From assembly GCF_022095675.1 (NCBI RefSeq), contig NZ_JAHYSG010000091.1, forward strand, positions 1 through 48,764: a stretch of 48,764 bases of DNA, in the 5' to 3' direction. Below, in pieces: positions 26,752 to 34,960 of the stretch. This DNA comes from Dactylosporangium sp. AC04546. GTDB lineage: Bacteria; Actinomycetota; Actinomycetes; Mycobacteriales; Micromonosporaceae. Made by a program: the position numbers and the translations under genes. How positions within the stretch are numbered: position 1 is the stretch's first letter; each line of letters starts with the position of its first letter. Under the pieces are notes generated by a model. The model searched no databases. It was not told where the DNA came from and saw only the letters and a list, made by a program, of their open reading frames with translations.

Positions 26752-27081
26752 ATGGGCCTAGAGAACGAGCCCAACCTCACCCGATCTCCCTCCGATGCCT
26801 CCGACACGCGGCATAGCGTTGATGAACCAGCGACCAGACGATCGACATCTCGCGCACCCGCTGCTCCCCTACCGCGCCTGTGCGGTGACACAGCGCCGCC
26901 CAGCTCGGCGGACTGATCAACCTTGGCCGGGTGACGCACCGGGATCGAACGCTGGCGGAGGTGCTAGCCAGCCCTCGTCGGGCTGCCACGGTCCACTGGC
27001 ACAAAGCCGTCCGCCCAGCAACGGTGGACCGTTTGCGGTTCTTGTCAGGCCGGTTGGTGCTCCCGACAATGCACCGCATAC
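26752..27081. other. Stretch without a recognised gene
   Basis: Open frames on both strands cross this region, but none has recognisable motifs. It lies between the divergent Hsp70-like operon and the broken gene at 27082. Confidence 0.35.
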
Positions 27082-27300
27082 GTGGCCGCCGTGACATGGC
27101 GACTGCCACCCGCGCTGCTGGCACCTGGCGATCATCAGGCGGTGCAGCTGTTGCGGGCCTACTATCGCCGGGAGGCGGGTCGTCCGCTCGGTGTTGCCTA
27201 CACCGGCGCTCGGTTCGACGACTGGGACTCCACCGGCACCAGGGCCCGCGACGTGGATCGTTTCACGACGGATGACCTCGTCGCGCCTGCAACCGCCCCT
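27082..27300 (+). pseudogene. DUF6308-like N-terminal fragment
   Basis: The reading begins VAAVTWRLPPALLAPGDHQA and continues AVQLLRAYYRREAG, GVAYTGARFDDW, DRFTTDDLVAP. This is the start pattern of DUF6308-type proteins (LPxxL, then LLRxYY, then YTGxRFE, then NRFTxxDLVA). After LVA the family resemblance ends and the frame runs into an unrelated gene in another phase, so only the first quarter of the gene survives. Confidence 0.45.
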
Positions 27301-27340
27301 ACGACAACACGACGTAACAAAGCACTACTAGGTTCGTGGG

Positions 27341-27904
27341 ATGACGATCGGCTTCAGCTCGGCCGACCTGGTGTGGAACCGCGGGTTGAGCGACGAACCG
27401 GGAACCGGAGTCGGCGACCGGCACCTCTTCGCCATGAGCAAGCCGCACTCCGAGATCATGAGCAGCGGTACCGGCGCGGTCACCGACGTGTGCACCACCG
27501 AGGAGATCCTGCTCGCCGCGGACGCGTTCGACTACTTCGGCCTGCCGGAGCTGGCCGCCCTGACGAGGCGACTGATCAACCGTGACCTCGAAGACGACCG
27601 GGAGCACCATCACACCAGTGCGTTCTACGGACTGGAGTACGCGCTGCACCCCGCGTTCGAGCGCCGCTACCGGCTCAGGCCCGAGGACTTCGACCCGGTC
27701 GCCCTCCCCGAGGGCTATGCGCTGGACGAGCACGGTCCGGCGAGCTGCCCGGGCACCTTGATCGTGCACCAGACCAGCCGGGAGTGCACCCTCGGCGCGG
27801 ACTGCGCTCGCCTGCACCGCGGCTACCTCGAACACGACGGCGCCACCCTGCATCGCGCCGCCGGCTGCGAGCTCTGCCCGTCGGGCCCCGACTGGCCGAA
27901 CTGA
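27341..27904 (+). CDS. Protein of unknown function (187 aa)
   Basis: ATG 27341 to TGA 27902-27904. The sequence is acidic and soluble with strong G/C in third positions (TTEEILLAADAFDYFGLPEL, HHHTSAFYGLEYALHPAFER). The C-terminal part carries several Cys and His residues (SCPGTLIVH, ECTLGADCARLH, CELCPSGPDW), which could bind zinc. I do not recognise the family. The next 700 bases downstream hold no firm gene. Confidence 0.55.
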   Translation: MTIGFSSADLVWNRGLSDEPGTGVGDRHLFAMSKPHSEIMSSGTGAVTDVCTTEEILLAADAFDYFGLPELAALTRRLINRDLEDDREHHHTSAFYGLEYALHPAFERRYRLRPEDFDPVALPEGYALDEHGPASCPGTLIVHQTSRECTLGADCARLHRGYLEHDGATLHRAAGCELCPSGPDWPN

Positions 27905-28608
27905 CCCTCCGCCGGCGGAAGATCCGCAAACCGGCGGGACGGACCATGACCTGCACCACCTGCACCGTCACTGGGCACCGTGACCTGCTCGCGGCCGCCA
28001 CCATCGCCACCCGCACCCCACCCGGGTCGGGCGGCGGAACCACTACCACGGCAGCAGTGTTGCCGCGCATGGTCATCACCGTCGAGCGGGCTGGCACTTC
28101 CCCGGCGTGGCCCCGCCGCAAGGCACACGGGTCCCTTGGCCGGCTGCGGCCCGCCCCACCCCTGGTGGAGAGTCGCTCGCCCACACACGTGGACGAAGAA
28201 CCACAAACACCAGCCCAACCCGGGCAACGTTTGCGGTCACAGCACTAGCTGCGACGTCATGATCGAGGCACTAACCCGGACCCGACGGCCACTGCGGCAA
28301 CCTGGGGTGCGCCGACGAACAGGGCCTGTGCAGCGCGGCTGTCCAAGCCCAGCGCGCGTTCCGCGTCGCCCGCCGCCCTGCCGTACCCGCTGCGGTTACG
28401 CCCCATCCGCCGATGCCCAGCCAGGCAGCGGCCACCCAGCCGGTACCTGCCAGATTCCGGGCGGGCGCCGTCGTTGGGCGCGCCGGCCGCAATGGCCCGG
28501 GGACGCGGCCGAGGCCATACCGGACGACCTTGGACGGACCCGTGGCCCTGTCTACAAGGCCCTGCCGACCCGGTGGCGTCGGCGGCTCACGGCTCGTCGC
28601 CGCGCCGC
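27905..28608. other. Long stretch without a recognised gene
   Basis: About 700 bases. Plus-strand frames contain short Cys-containing pieces (MTCTTCTVTGHRDLLAAATI and ADEQGLCSAAVQAQRAFRVA) that look like gene debris, but starts, stops and phases do not give a supportable gene. No repeat or RNA-like structure was noticed. Confidence 0.4.
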
Positions 28609-28944
28609 TCAGTCCTCCGGCGGCTCGTAGGAGAAGTTGACGTCGAACTTGCCATCGCCGTCCACGACGATCTGCGCGCCGTACCACGGGTCCTGGCCGT
28701 CCGCGGACATCACCTCATGCAGCTGGATGACCAGCTCGTTGATGTCGTCGACGGGCTCGTCATGCTCAGCCTCGGTCCCGAACGGCACCGTCGAACCGTC
28801 GGCGCGGCGCAGGGTGAGTTCGACGGAGGAGTAGCCCTTGTCGGCTTCGACGTCGGCGGTGATGGCCTCGGCGTCATCGGGGAGCAGATCGAGCAGAATC
28901 TCGCAGATCGACTCGATGATCTCGGGTTCGCGGCCGTCAGGCAT
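28609..28944 (-). CDS. YezG/DUF600-like immunity protein
   Basis: The 111-residue acidic protein (EIIESICEILLDLLPDDAEA, VDDINELVIQLHEVM, W-x-GAQIVVDGDGKFDVNFSY) follows the pattern of the YezG/DUF600 immunity family: a helical start, Y-x-x-x-x-G strands, a central helix and a C-terminal GKFxxxFxY strand. It lies 51 bases downstream of a nuclease toxin of the class commonly neutralised by this family, and has its own AGAGGTAG site before ATG 28944. It should bind and block the toxin in the cytoplasm. Confidence 0.78.
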   Translation of the reverse strand: MPDGREPEIIESICEILLDLLPDDAEAITADVEADKGYSSVELTLRRADGSTVPFGTEAEHDEPVDDINELVIQLHEVMSADGQDPWYGAQIVVDGDGKFDVNFSYEPPED

Positions 28945-28995
28945 GGGCTACCTCTTGCTCGTGCTGGTGCCTCGTGGTGTTGCCTAGGTGCATTG

Positions 28996-29637
28996 CTAGG
29001 TGTTGACGAACCGGTGGCGTCTTACGCGGCCGTCGATGTTCTCGACGACCACGAACCGGCTTGGTCTTGTTGATCCCGGCGGATACTCTACTCTGCCCTC
29101 GACCCGCACTGTGGAACCACCGTCCAAGGCTCTCGCCCAGCGGTTCTCCATGCGTTTCCACGCCGAGAGGTTGAGGTTCGAGTCCATCGGCACGAGGTTG
29201 ATGCGTTCGCCCGGGCCGCGGAAGATGTGCGCGAACAAGTGGCCGCCCTGGTCGGTGGCGCGGCGGTCGCGGCGGCCCGAGCGGGCCTGCTGGTAGGCGT
29301 TGCGGTGCCCGGTGCCGGACCGCAGCCGGCCGCTGAACGAGGTGACCCGCCCGTTCGCGTCGGTACGGTAGGTGTAGCCCGTGCGTTTCTCGATGTAGGC
29401 GGTGTTCGGCTGCAGCGGGCGGTTCGCGGTGCGGTTCCAGGCGCCGGGCCGGCCAGCCCGGAACCGAACGACTGGCATGCGGATCGACGGCACTGCCGCA
29501 CGCATTGGACCGCTCACCGTTGGCGGGCTGCCGCCGCGATGCGTGCCGGACCCCGAGCCCGGGCCGGACCCAGATCCGGAACCAGAACCGGAGCCGGTCC
29601 CGGAACCTGATCCGGCGCCGCCGCGGCGCCTAACCAT
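28996..29637 (-). CDS. Polymorphic toxin, DNA/RNA non-specific endonuclease (Endonuclea_NS_2-like) domain
   Basis: After a Gly-Ser dipeptide-rich linker (about 5-30), residues 80-213 hold the nuclease. Its elements are YIEKRTGYTYRTDANGRV, then YQQ, TDQGGHLFAHIFRGPGERI, NLVPMDSNLN and VEGRVEYPPGSTRPSRFVVV. The D-x-GGH and N-L-x-P-x-x-x-x-x-N elements are those of the HNH-like NS_2 endonucleases of polymorphic toxins. The ATG at 29637 lies inside the end of the upstream gene (overlap ATGGTTAG), so translation is coupled, or the two were once one protein. Export would be by an ESX-type system. Confidence 0.8.
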   Translation of the reverse strand: MVRRRGGAGSGSGTGSGSGSGSGSGPGSGSGTHRGGSPPTVSGPMRAAVPSIRMPVVRFRAGRPGAWNRTANRPLQPNTAYIEKRTGYTYRTDANGRVTSFSGRLRSGTGHRNAYQQARSGRRDRRATDQGGHLFAHIFRGPGERINLVPMDSNLNLSAWKRMENRWARALDGGSTVRVEGRVEYPPGSTRPSRFVVVENIDGRVRRHRFVNT

Positions 29638-30124
29638 TGAGGACCGCCTGGATCGCCATGTCGATGAGCTGGTCGATGATGAACGACGTGATCATCTTGA
29701 AGATCGGGATCTCGAGCAGGGACGCGCCGAAGGTGGCCACCGCGGTCGCGATCGCCTGAGCGATCTGGATCGCCAGGATGACCAGCTGCACGATCACGCT
29801 GATCTTCAGGGCGAGGACGATACCGGCGCACACCATCAGCCCGGCACCGGCGATCGTCGCGCCGGTCGAGCCGTCCTGGATTGCGGTGAACGGGCTGTCG
29901 CCGTGATTCCACCATCCCCGGAACGCCTCGATCGGGTCGCCGCTGCTGCTGTTCCACACCCCGGACGCCGACGAGAGTGCCGCGGCACCGGACGCCTCCA
30001 GTTGCGGGCCGAACTCCAGCCACAGCTGACCGAGGTAGAACAGCTCCTCCTCGTCCGACGTCGGCCAGTCGTAGCCGAGCATGCCGAGGATCGTCACCAA
30101 CTCGCCGGGAAGCTGCAGACCCAT
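29630..30124 (-). CDS. WXG100-like delivery module of a polymorphic toxin
   Basis: The 164-residue protein starts MGLQLPGELVTILGMLGYDW followed by PTSDEEELFYLGQLW, the opening of the long WXG100-like domains that head actinobacterial polymorphic toxins. It ends in hydrophobic helices (GLMVCAGIVLALKISVIVQL, AQAIATAVATFGASLLEIPI). In related proteins this module is usually fused to a linker and toxin. Here it ends in a stop (TAG) inside the toxin start, in another phase. It probably guides the toxin to the ESX apparatus. Confidence 0.72.
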   Translation of the reverse strand: MGLQLPGELVTILGMLGYDWPTSDEEELFYLGQLWLEFGPQLEASGAAALSSASGVWNSSSGDPIEAFRGWWNHGDSPFTAIQDGSTGATIAGAGLMVCAGIVLALKISVIVQLVILAIQIAQAIATAVATFGASLLEIPIFKMITSFIIDQLIDMAIQAVLNG

Positions 30125-30129
30125 GAGGT

Positions 30130-30453
30130 TCAGCCGGCGGACGGGTATAGGCCGCGCATCCGCTGCGCGTTGTCGTCCTCTACCCGCTGGTACTCCTCGC
30201 CCATCGACTCGACGTCCTCGCCCGCGGCGATGAGCTCGTCCGCAGCGGTGGCCCAGCAGGTCAGCGCCCAGTCCGCGATGGCGGTGTACGCAGCGCCGAT
30301 GTAGGTGCCGATCGTGTCGTCGCCCCAAGCACCCTCGTGCGTGCCGATGGCCGCCTCAAACCGGTCCAGCCGGTCGAGCAGATCCCGGCCGTCACCGCCC
30401 AACGTCCGCCCGGCCGCGGTGATCCGGTCCGGTTGCACCACAAATCCCGTCAA
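30130..30453 (-). CDS. WXG100/ESX-type small secreted protein
   Basis: From TTG 30453, preceded by an excellent GGAGGGGGAACC site, the product is 107 residues and starts MTGFVVQPDRITAAGRTLGG. It is nearly all helical and has a central W-G turn (THEGAWGDDTIGTYIGAAYT), as in the helix-turn-helix hairpins of ESX substrates. It ends 5 bases before the next start, which marks an operon with the WXG100-like module, toxin and immunity gene. It probably pairs with the WXG100-like module for secretion. Confidence 0.7.
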   Translation of the reverse strand: MTGFVVQPDRITAAGRTLGGDGRDLLDRLDRFEAAIGTHEGAWGDDTIGTYIGAAYTAIADWALTCWATAADELIAAGEDVESMGEEYQRVEDDNAQRMRGLYPSAG

Positions 30454-30693
30454 GGTTCCCCCTCCAAGACCAGGCTGCATTCGTGGCCAGCCCCCCGCGA
30501 ACCTCTCTAGAGATGATTGTATCGACCGAACTCGACGTCATGGGTCCCGCAGCTCTCAGCTGTAACCCGCCGGCCCAGGTGGCAGGGCGCTCTGCGGCGC
30601 TGCGGGCCCGGCGAGACGCCCGGTCCGGCAGTCGGATCGGGGGTGTTGTCCGCCGTCGGGGCCGTCGGCTCGACGTCGGCGCGCCGCCGTCTA

Positions 30694-31572
30694 TCAGCGC
30701 GGCTCGATGCTGTTCGTGATGTCGGTCAGCGACTGGATCTGCCGCCGTAGCTGCGCGACCCCGCGGACCTGCAGCTCCTGCAGCTCCTGCAGCTGCGAGG
30801 TCATCGCCGCAGGGTCCGGCACGCCAGTCGCCTCGGTGAGCGCCCTTTCCCGGCCGGCCAGCGCGGCGTTCACGGCCCCAACCGTCCCGTCGGCCAGCTC
30901 CTGGGACGCGAGCCGGGCAGCCCGCGGGTGCAGGGTCAGCGTCACCAGCAGACCCGAACCGTCGACCTCGGCCGCGATCAGTCCGGTGATGTCACCACCA
31001 CGGCCGGTCGTGGTGGCCGCCGGGACTTCCTCCCCGGCCGTACGGTCGGCGCCGCGTGCGGCCCGAAGTGCACCGCCGACCTCGTCGAGCAGCATCTCGA
31101 GCCCGGACAGATCCGGGTCGCCCGACACGTTGCGGCGCCGCGCGATCGCCGCGATCGCCTCGTCCAGCCCGCCCCGCAGCAGCCGCGCCGCCCGGGCGGC
31201 CTCGAACTGGGTCGCCTCGACCTGGTCGGCCAGCGCGGCGAGGTCGGCCGGCCGCTCCGCCGATCCGGCGGTGGCCGCGGCGCCGGCCCGATCGGCCTCC
31301 AGTGCCCGGCTCACTGCGGCGCCGAGCGCTTCAGCAAGCTCAGTCTCCGCCATTCGCAGCAGCCGCGGGTCCAGGGTCACCGCACGCAGCCGTCCACGCT
31401 CGGCGACCGCCTCCACCGCCCCGCCGAAGGCGGTGCCGATGCCCGGCGCGGCCCCCTCGACTGTCGATGGCTGACCGCCGCTGCCGGACGCGCCGCCGGG
31501 CCGGGCGGCGGCCCGTACGTCGGCCAACTGACGGTACAACTGGTCGAGACGCACGTCGAACTGCTCGGACAT
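30694..31572 (-). CDS. YbaB/EbfC-like protein of an ESX toxin locus (292 aa)
   Basis: The protein contains two YbaB-like units. Each is a beta-hairpin followed by helices (residues about 50-95: GAVEAVAERGRLRAVTLDPR; about 195-245: GLIAAEVDGSGLLVTLTLHP), separated by helical Ala/Arg-rich parts. An early helix (MSEQFDVRLDQLYRQLADVR) may form a coiled coil. Genes of this type open ESX-linked toxin loci in actinobacteria. The role is unknown; by analogy to EbfC it may bind nucleic acid or act as a chaperone for WXG100 proteins. It lies 241 bases upstream of the WXG100 gene on the same strand. Confidence 0.68.
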   Translation of the reverse strand: MSEQFDVRLDQLYRQLADVRAAARPGGASGSGGQPSTVEGAAPGIGTAFGGAVEAVAERGRLRAVTLDPRLLRMAETELAEALGAAVSRALEADRAGAAATAGSAERPADLAALADQVEATQFEAARAARLLRGGLDEAIAAIARRRNVSGDPDLSGLEMLLDEVGGALRAARGADRTAGEEVPAATTTGRGGDITGLIAAEVDGSGLLVTLTLHPRAARLASQELADGTVGAVNAALAGRERALTEATGVPDPAAMTSQLQELQELQVRGVAQLRRQIQSLTDITNSIEPR

Positions 31573-31704
31573 GTCCCAACCTTACGCATCGACCAGGTGG
31601 CGCGATGTACCGAAAAGAGCGATCGGTGACGCCGGCCGGGAACCGCGGCACCGCCAGTCGTACACAGGACGGTCGCGGACGCAGTTCGGCCACAACATCA
31701 ACCG

Positions 31705-31723
31705 TGAGCCTTTTCCATCGTGA
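31705..31723 (+). repeat. Left copy of a 19-bp inverted repeat (IS-type end)
   Basis: TGAGCCTTTTCCATCGTGA, the exact reverse complement of 33616-33634. The match extends inward with a few mismatches (TGnTGnTGCTGGTC) to about 32 bases. It sits 102 bases before the IS5-type transposase start, as expected for a terminal repeat. Confidence 0.7.
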
Positions 31724-31806
31724 TGGTGCTGGTCACGATGGGTGCGGGAGGGGCGGAGCCGAGGTGAGGTGAGGCTTCCGGTAAGACAGCAGTCGACCAA
31801 GATCCG

Positions 31807-32612
31807 ATGCCCCAGCCGGGAACCTCGTTGCTGTCCTACCCTGCCGCGATTCCACTGTCCACCCGCACCCTGAACCACCTGGCTGCCCTCATCCGCAGCC
31901 GCCGCAACGAACGTCGATCCAGGTGGCGACGACTCGACCCGGGCCGGCAAGCGTTGCTCGCGCTGGCACATCTGCGCAACGGCGACACCTATGCGCGGCT
32001 CGCCGCGGGCACTTCGCCATCGGTACCACCACCGCCTGGCGATACGTCCGCGAGGCCGTCGACCTGCTCGCCACCCTCGCCGACGACCTGACCGCGGCCA
32101 CCCGCCGCGCCGCCCGGCTGGCCTACGCGATCCTCGACGGCACCCTAATCCCGATCGACCGAGTCGCCGACCAGCGACCGTACTACTCCGGAAAACACCG
32201 GCGACATGGCGTGAACGTGCAGGTCATCGCTGACCCGGCCGGGCGTCTCGTCTGGGCATCGCCCGCCCTGCCCGGCGCCACCCATGATGTGACCGCCGCC
32301 CGCGCAGTGGGGCTGATCGACACGTTGAGCACCGCGAACGTGATGACCTTCGCGGACAAGGGCTACCAAGGCGCCGGCGGCACGGTCCGCACCCCGTTCA
32401 AACGACACCGCCACCGGCCACGGCTGTCACGACGTCAGAAGACGGTCAACCGTACTCACGCCCGAATCCGAGCCCTCGGCGAACGCGCCATCGCCACTCT
32501 CAAGACTTGGAAGGTACTGGCCAAGCTACGTTGCTGCCCACGGCGCGCTACCGCCATCGTGCAAGCCATCCTCGTGCTGCACCACGTGGAAGCTAATCAT
32601 TACCCTCGATGA
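31807..32612 (+). pseudogene. IS5-group DDE transposase (DDE_4 type), frameshifted
   Basis: The first frame (from ATG 31807: LSTRTLNHLAALIRSRRNER, RLDPGRQALLALAHLRNGDT, YARLAAG) gives the N-terminal helix-turn-helix part. Near 32010 the protein continues in the next phase as FAIGTTTAWRYVREAVDLLA, then AILDGTLIPIDR (first Asp), MTFADKGYQGAGG (second Asp) and ALGERAIATLKTWKV (Glu) to the stop at 32610-32612. All three catalytic acids are present. The phase change could be decay or the programmed frameshift that some IS5 groups use. No right-hand terminal repeat follows the gene directly; the matching repeat is 1 kb further at 33616. Confidence 0.75.
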
Positions 32613-32662
32613 AGAGTTCGATGTTGGGTGAGAAGTGACCGCATCTGCATGAGTGCGAGCCG

Positions 32663-33472
32663 TCAGCACACGGCAGTGGATGCCAGCAGAGCAGCGGTCG
32701 GCAACGCGAGTAGCCCGTCATCGCTACGGTAGGCGGCGGTGAGCCGCTCATACTCATGCCGAATGCGAGCGATCATGTCCGGTGGCTGGTGTTCCATCAG
32801 CAGACCCAGGGCGCCGATGCCGTTGGCCGGTCCGCTCCACCAGTCCTCTGGATCAGTACGATGCGTCCAGGTGATCGTGCGGCAATGCACATCGGAAAGT
32901 CCGACGTTGGATAGCAGAGCCGAGAGGCCCGCAGGGTTGCGGGGAAAGTCCTTGTCGGCGTCCAGTCTGGGCATAGCGGCCGGGCGTTGGGCGCCGGAGG
33001 CATCGAAGATCTCGCCCCAGAGTTGTTGCAGGGGCGGCTGAGGGTAGGGCCAGACCGTCACGGCAATCCGCCCGCCGGGACGCACGACGCGGCGAAGTTC
33101 GGCGACTGCGGCCGCAGGGTCTCCGACATGGTTGATCACAAAGTTGGCCACGGCTGCGTCGAAGCCACCGTCGGCGAACGGCAGGTCCGGCAGCGTCGCT
33201 TGGTGCACCTCGGCTTCGGGAACCCGTAGGCGTGCCACATCCACCATGCTCGGTTCAGCATCGACAGCCACGACGGCAGCGCCACGTGCGCATGCCAGCG
33301 CGGCGACGGTTCCGGGGCCGGTGCCAGCATCCAGCATCCGATGGCCGGCCTCGACACCGGCCGCATCCAGCAAGGCCTCTGAGGGATAGGCACACAGCGC
33401 TGCGAAACTGCGTTGATACGCCGCTGCGCGTCCCGCCCACCGCAACCGCTCGTGATCGTCGAACGATGTCAT
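32663..33472 (-). CDS. Class I SAM-dependent methyltransferase
   Basis: The protein is 269 residues. Motif I RMLDAGTGPGTVAALA (about 45-60) binds SAM. The acidic residue of motif II is in VVAVDAEPSM, and motif IV is FDAAVANFVINHVGDPAAAV followed by LRRVVRPGGRIAVTVW. This is the Methyltransf_11 pattern of small-molecule methylases; the substrate is unknown. ATG 33472 follows GAAGGGGAACTGG. It lies convergent to the IS5-type transposase, and both are bounded by the inverted repeat 31705/33634, so it may be a passenger gene. Confidence 0.8.
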   Translation of the reverse strand: MTSFDDHERLRWAGRAAAYQRSFAALCAYPSEALLDAAGVEAGHRMLDAGTGPGTVAALACARGAAVVAVDAEPSMVDVARLRVPEAEVHQATLPDLPFADGGFDAAVANFVINHVGDPAAAVAELRRVVRPGGRIAVTVWPYPQPPLQQLWGEIFDASGAQRPAAMPRLDADKDFPRNPAGLSALLSNVGLSDVHCRTITWTHRTDPEDWWSGPANGIGALGLLMEHQPPDMIARIRHEYERLTAAYRSDDGLLALPTAALLASTAVC

Positions 33473-33810
33473 CGTCACCAGTTCCCCTTCGCCAGCAACC
33501 TTGATCGACCAACCTAGCGGACCTCGATCGGATGAGTGTCGTTGCGCCCGCGCGGGCGCGGGGTTGCGTGGGGCGGTAGGAGTCGGTAGCGGCGTGCAGT
33601 CCGCGACCAGCAACGTCACGATGGAAAAGGCTCAATACCGACGACACGTTCACCGCCAGATTCATGATGCATTCTGGCGCCTGTGCGAGCAGCGCATCTC
33701 CGCCGTCGACCTGGTCGAAACGAATCGCGCGGCGAAGGTCATCGCTGAGCAGACCGGCGTAGGTCACAACTTGGGTTCTCCGTAGCGGATACCCAAGGAG
33801 AACTGTTTCG
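33473..33810. other. Stretch with a transposon end and gene debris
   Basis: Holds the right copy of the inverted repeat (33616-33634). To its right is a short coding-like fragment that reads either way (plus: FWRLCEQRISAVDLVETNRA; minus: LLSDDLRRAIRFDQVDGGD). Neither direction gives a complete gene. Confidence 0.4.
33616..33634 (-). repeat. Right copy of the 19-bp inverted repeat
   Basis: TCACGATGGAAAAGGCTCA, reverse complement of 31705-31723. Flanking bases (CCG before the left copy, ATA after the right) do not form a target duplication. Confidence 0.7.
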
Positions 33811-34081
33811 TTACTCCCCGCCTACGGGAAGCAGTTCCGACATCGAGGTGATGACGATGTCGGCTGACGCGAAAGAACTGATCTTCGCCGGTCGGTGCCC
33901 GGCGAGGCACTCTGCCTGCCACGTCTCGCTGTGAGCGTCGGACAGGGCGGGCACGTGCGGGTCGGTGAGGTCGCCGGCCGACAGTGAGTAGGCCGTCCGG
34001 TACGTAAAGCAGCAGCTCCTCACCGCATCCGTCGAGCGCGCAGGTCAGCGACGTGTAGTCGAAATCGGCAGTGGCAGTCAC
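33811..34081 (-). pseudogene. Small protein of unknown function, split by a frameshift
   Basis: Start MTATADFDYTSLTCALDGCG, EELLLYVPDGLL in one phase. From about 33985 the sense continues in the next phase as SAGDLTDPHVPALSDAHSET, WQAECLAGHRP, ending at 33811. A pair of Cys (LTCALDGCG) and a later Cys-His pair (ECLAGH) suggest a small zinc-binding domain. I do not recognise the family. Confidence 0.5.
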
Positions 34082-34089
34082 CCCGCGCC

Positions 34090-34254
34090 GCCCTTCCCGT
34101 CGAGCTCGCCGGCTACGACCCGGACCGGGTCCACGTGCCAGAGTTCGACCCGGGCCACGGCCTGTCGGCCGGCGCGGTCCACCTGCGATGGTGGGCCCAC
34201 ACAGCGATGCCGATCCTGCTCGACCGCCATGCCGCGTTCATGGAGGACCGGTGA
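34090..34254 (+). pseudogene. C-terminal fragment of an unknown protein
   Basis: The frame ending at TGA 34252-34254 reads LPVELAGYDPDRVHVPEFDP, HGLSAGAVHLRWWAHTAMPI, LLDRHAAFMEDR, with gene-like codon use but no start. It is probably the tail of a gene whose 5' part was lost at the junction with the divergent fragment at 33811-34081. Confidence 0.35.
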
Positions 34255-34381
34255 CCTGCGCGCACGGCCGGACCCCACCGGCCCGCTGGGCCGAAGCGCC
34301 CGCGAGCGAGCCGCCTACCGGACCTTTGAGCCGTGAGACTTCGGAACGCATCAAATCCACAGTGGACGCGCTACGAGAGGC

Positions 34382-34409
34382 GGTTGAACTACGTTTCCGT
34401 AGTTCAACC
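34382..34409. promoter_or_regulatory. Perfect 12-bp stem-loop of low GC
   Basis: GGTTGAACTACG, loop TTTC, CGTAGTTCAACC. It is unusually AT-rich for this window and sits 30 bases downstream of the frameshifted secreted-protein gene on the minus strand. It could be a terminator of that gene, an operator or a mobile-element scar. Confidence 0.5.
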
Positions 34410-34438
34410 AGTTCTCTACGTGCTGAAACAGCGTTCGA

Positions 34439-34844
34439 CTAGTGGATTCGGAACATCCTCATGTACCTGCATGAGCCCCAGGTGCACTCCGCGGCGTGGA
34501 GGTACTTGATGTTGCCGGCGAAGCTGTAGGTCGCGGTTCTGGTCGTGCCCGCGCCGCCGTCGTTCCACAGCCATTCCTCGCGGGTGCCGCCGTCGTTGTA
34601 GTCGGCGAACAGGTACGCGCCCGCGTTGGTGCCGTTTGCGATCGTGTCCTTGACCGAGACCGTGACGTAGAGACGGCCGCCGCTCCACCAGGTGGAGCCG
34701 TGCACCCATGCGCCCTCAAGGTCCGCTGAGGTGCCACTCAGCGTAGCTGCCCACGGCGTGCGCGGGCGCCGGTGCCAGCAGGGCGCCACCGACCAAGGCG
34801 ACGATACCCGCCGCACAGCCGGCGAGGAATCGACGTACCTTCAT
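34439..34844 (-). pseudogene. Small secreted protein, paralogue of the next gene, frameshifted
   Basis: ATG 34844, with AGGAAGAGG upstream, opens a signal peptide (MKVRRFLAGCAAGIVALVGG, then ALLAPAPAHA). Near 34742 the phase changes and the mature part continues as LSGTSADLEGAWVHG, STWWSGGRLYVTVSVKDT and FADYNDGGTREEWLWND, to the stop at 34439. The mature part aligns with the neighbour at 34961-35374 (WWSGGRLY, VKDT, YNDGGTR, F/SFAGNI). The frameshift within the LSG region separates export signal from mature part, so the gene is probably dead unless the base call is wrong. Confidence 0.65.
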
Positions 34845-34960
34845 GCCGCCTCTTCCTGAACCACAGCGCCGTCGACCCTCCATCCACGGTGACGGAGCGT
34901 CAAGGTGAACCAATTTCCCGCGAGGGGATGACGCCTACCGTTGTCGTCGGACGGTTCGCG

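Noticed and set aside
29537..29630. Six-base repeats resembling a CRISPR or microsatellite
   Set aside because: They encode the Gly-Ser linker of the nuclease toxin and have no repeat-spacer structure.
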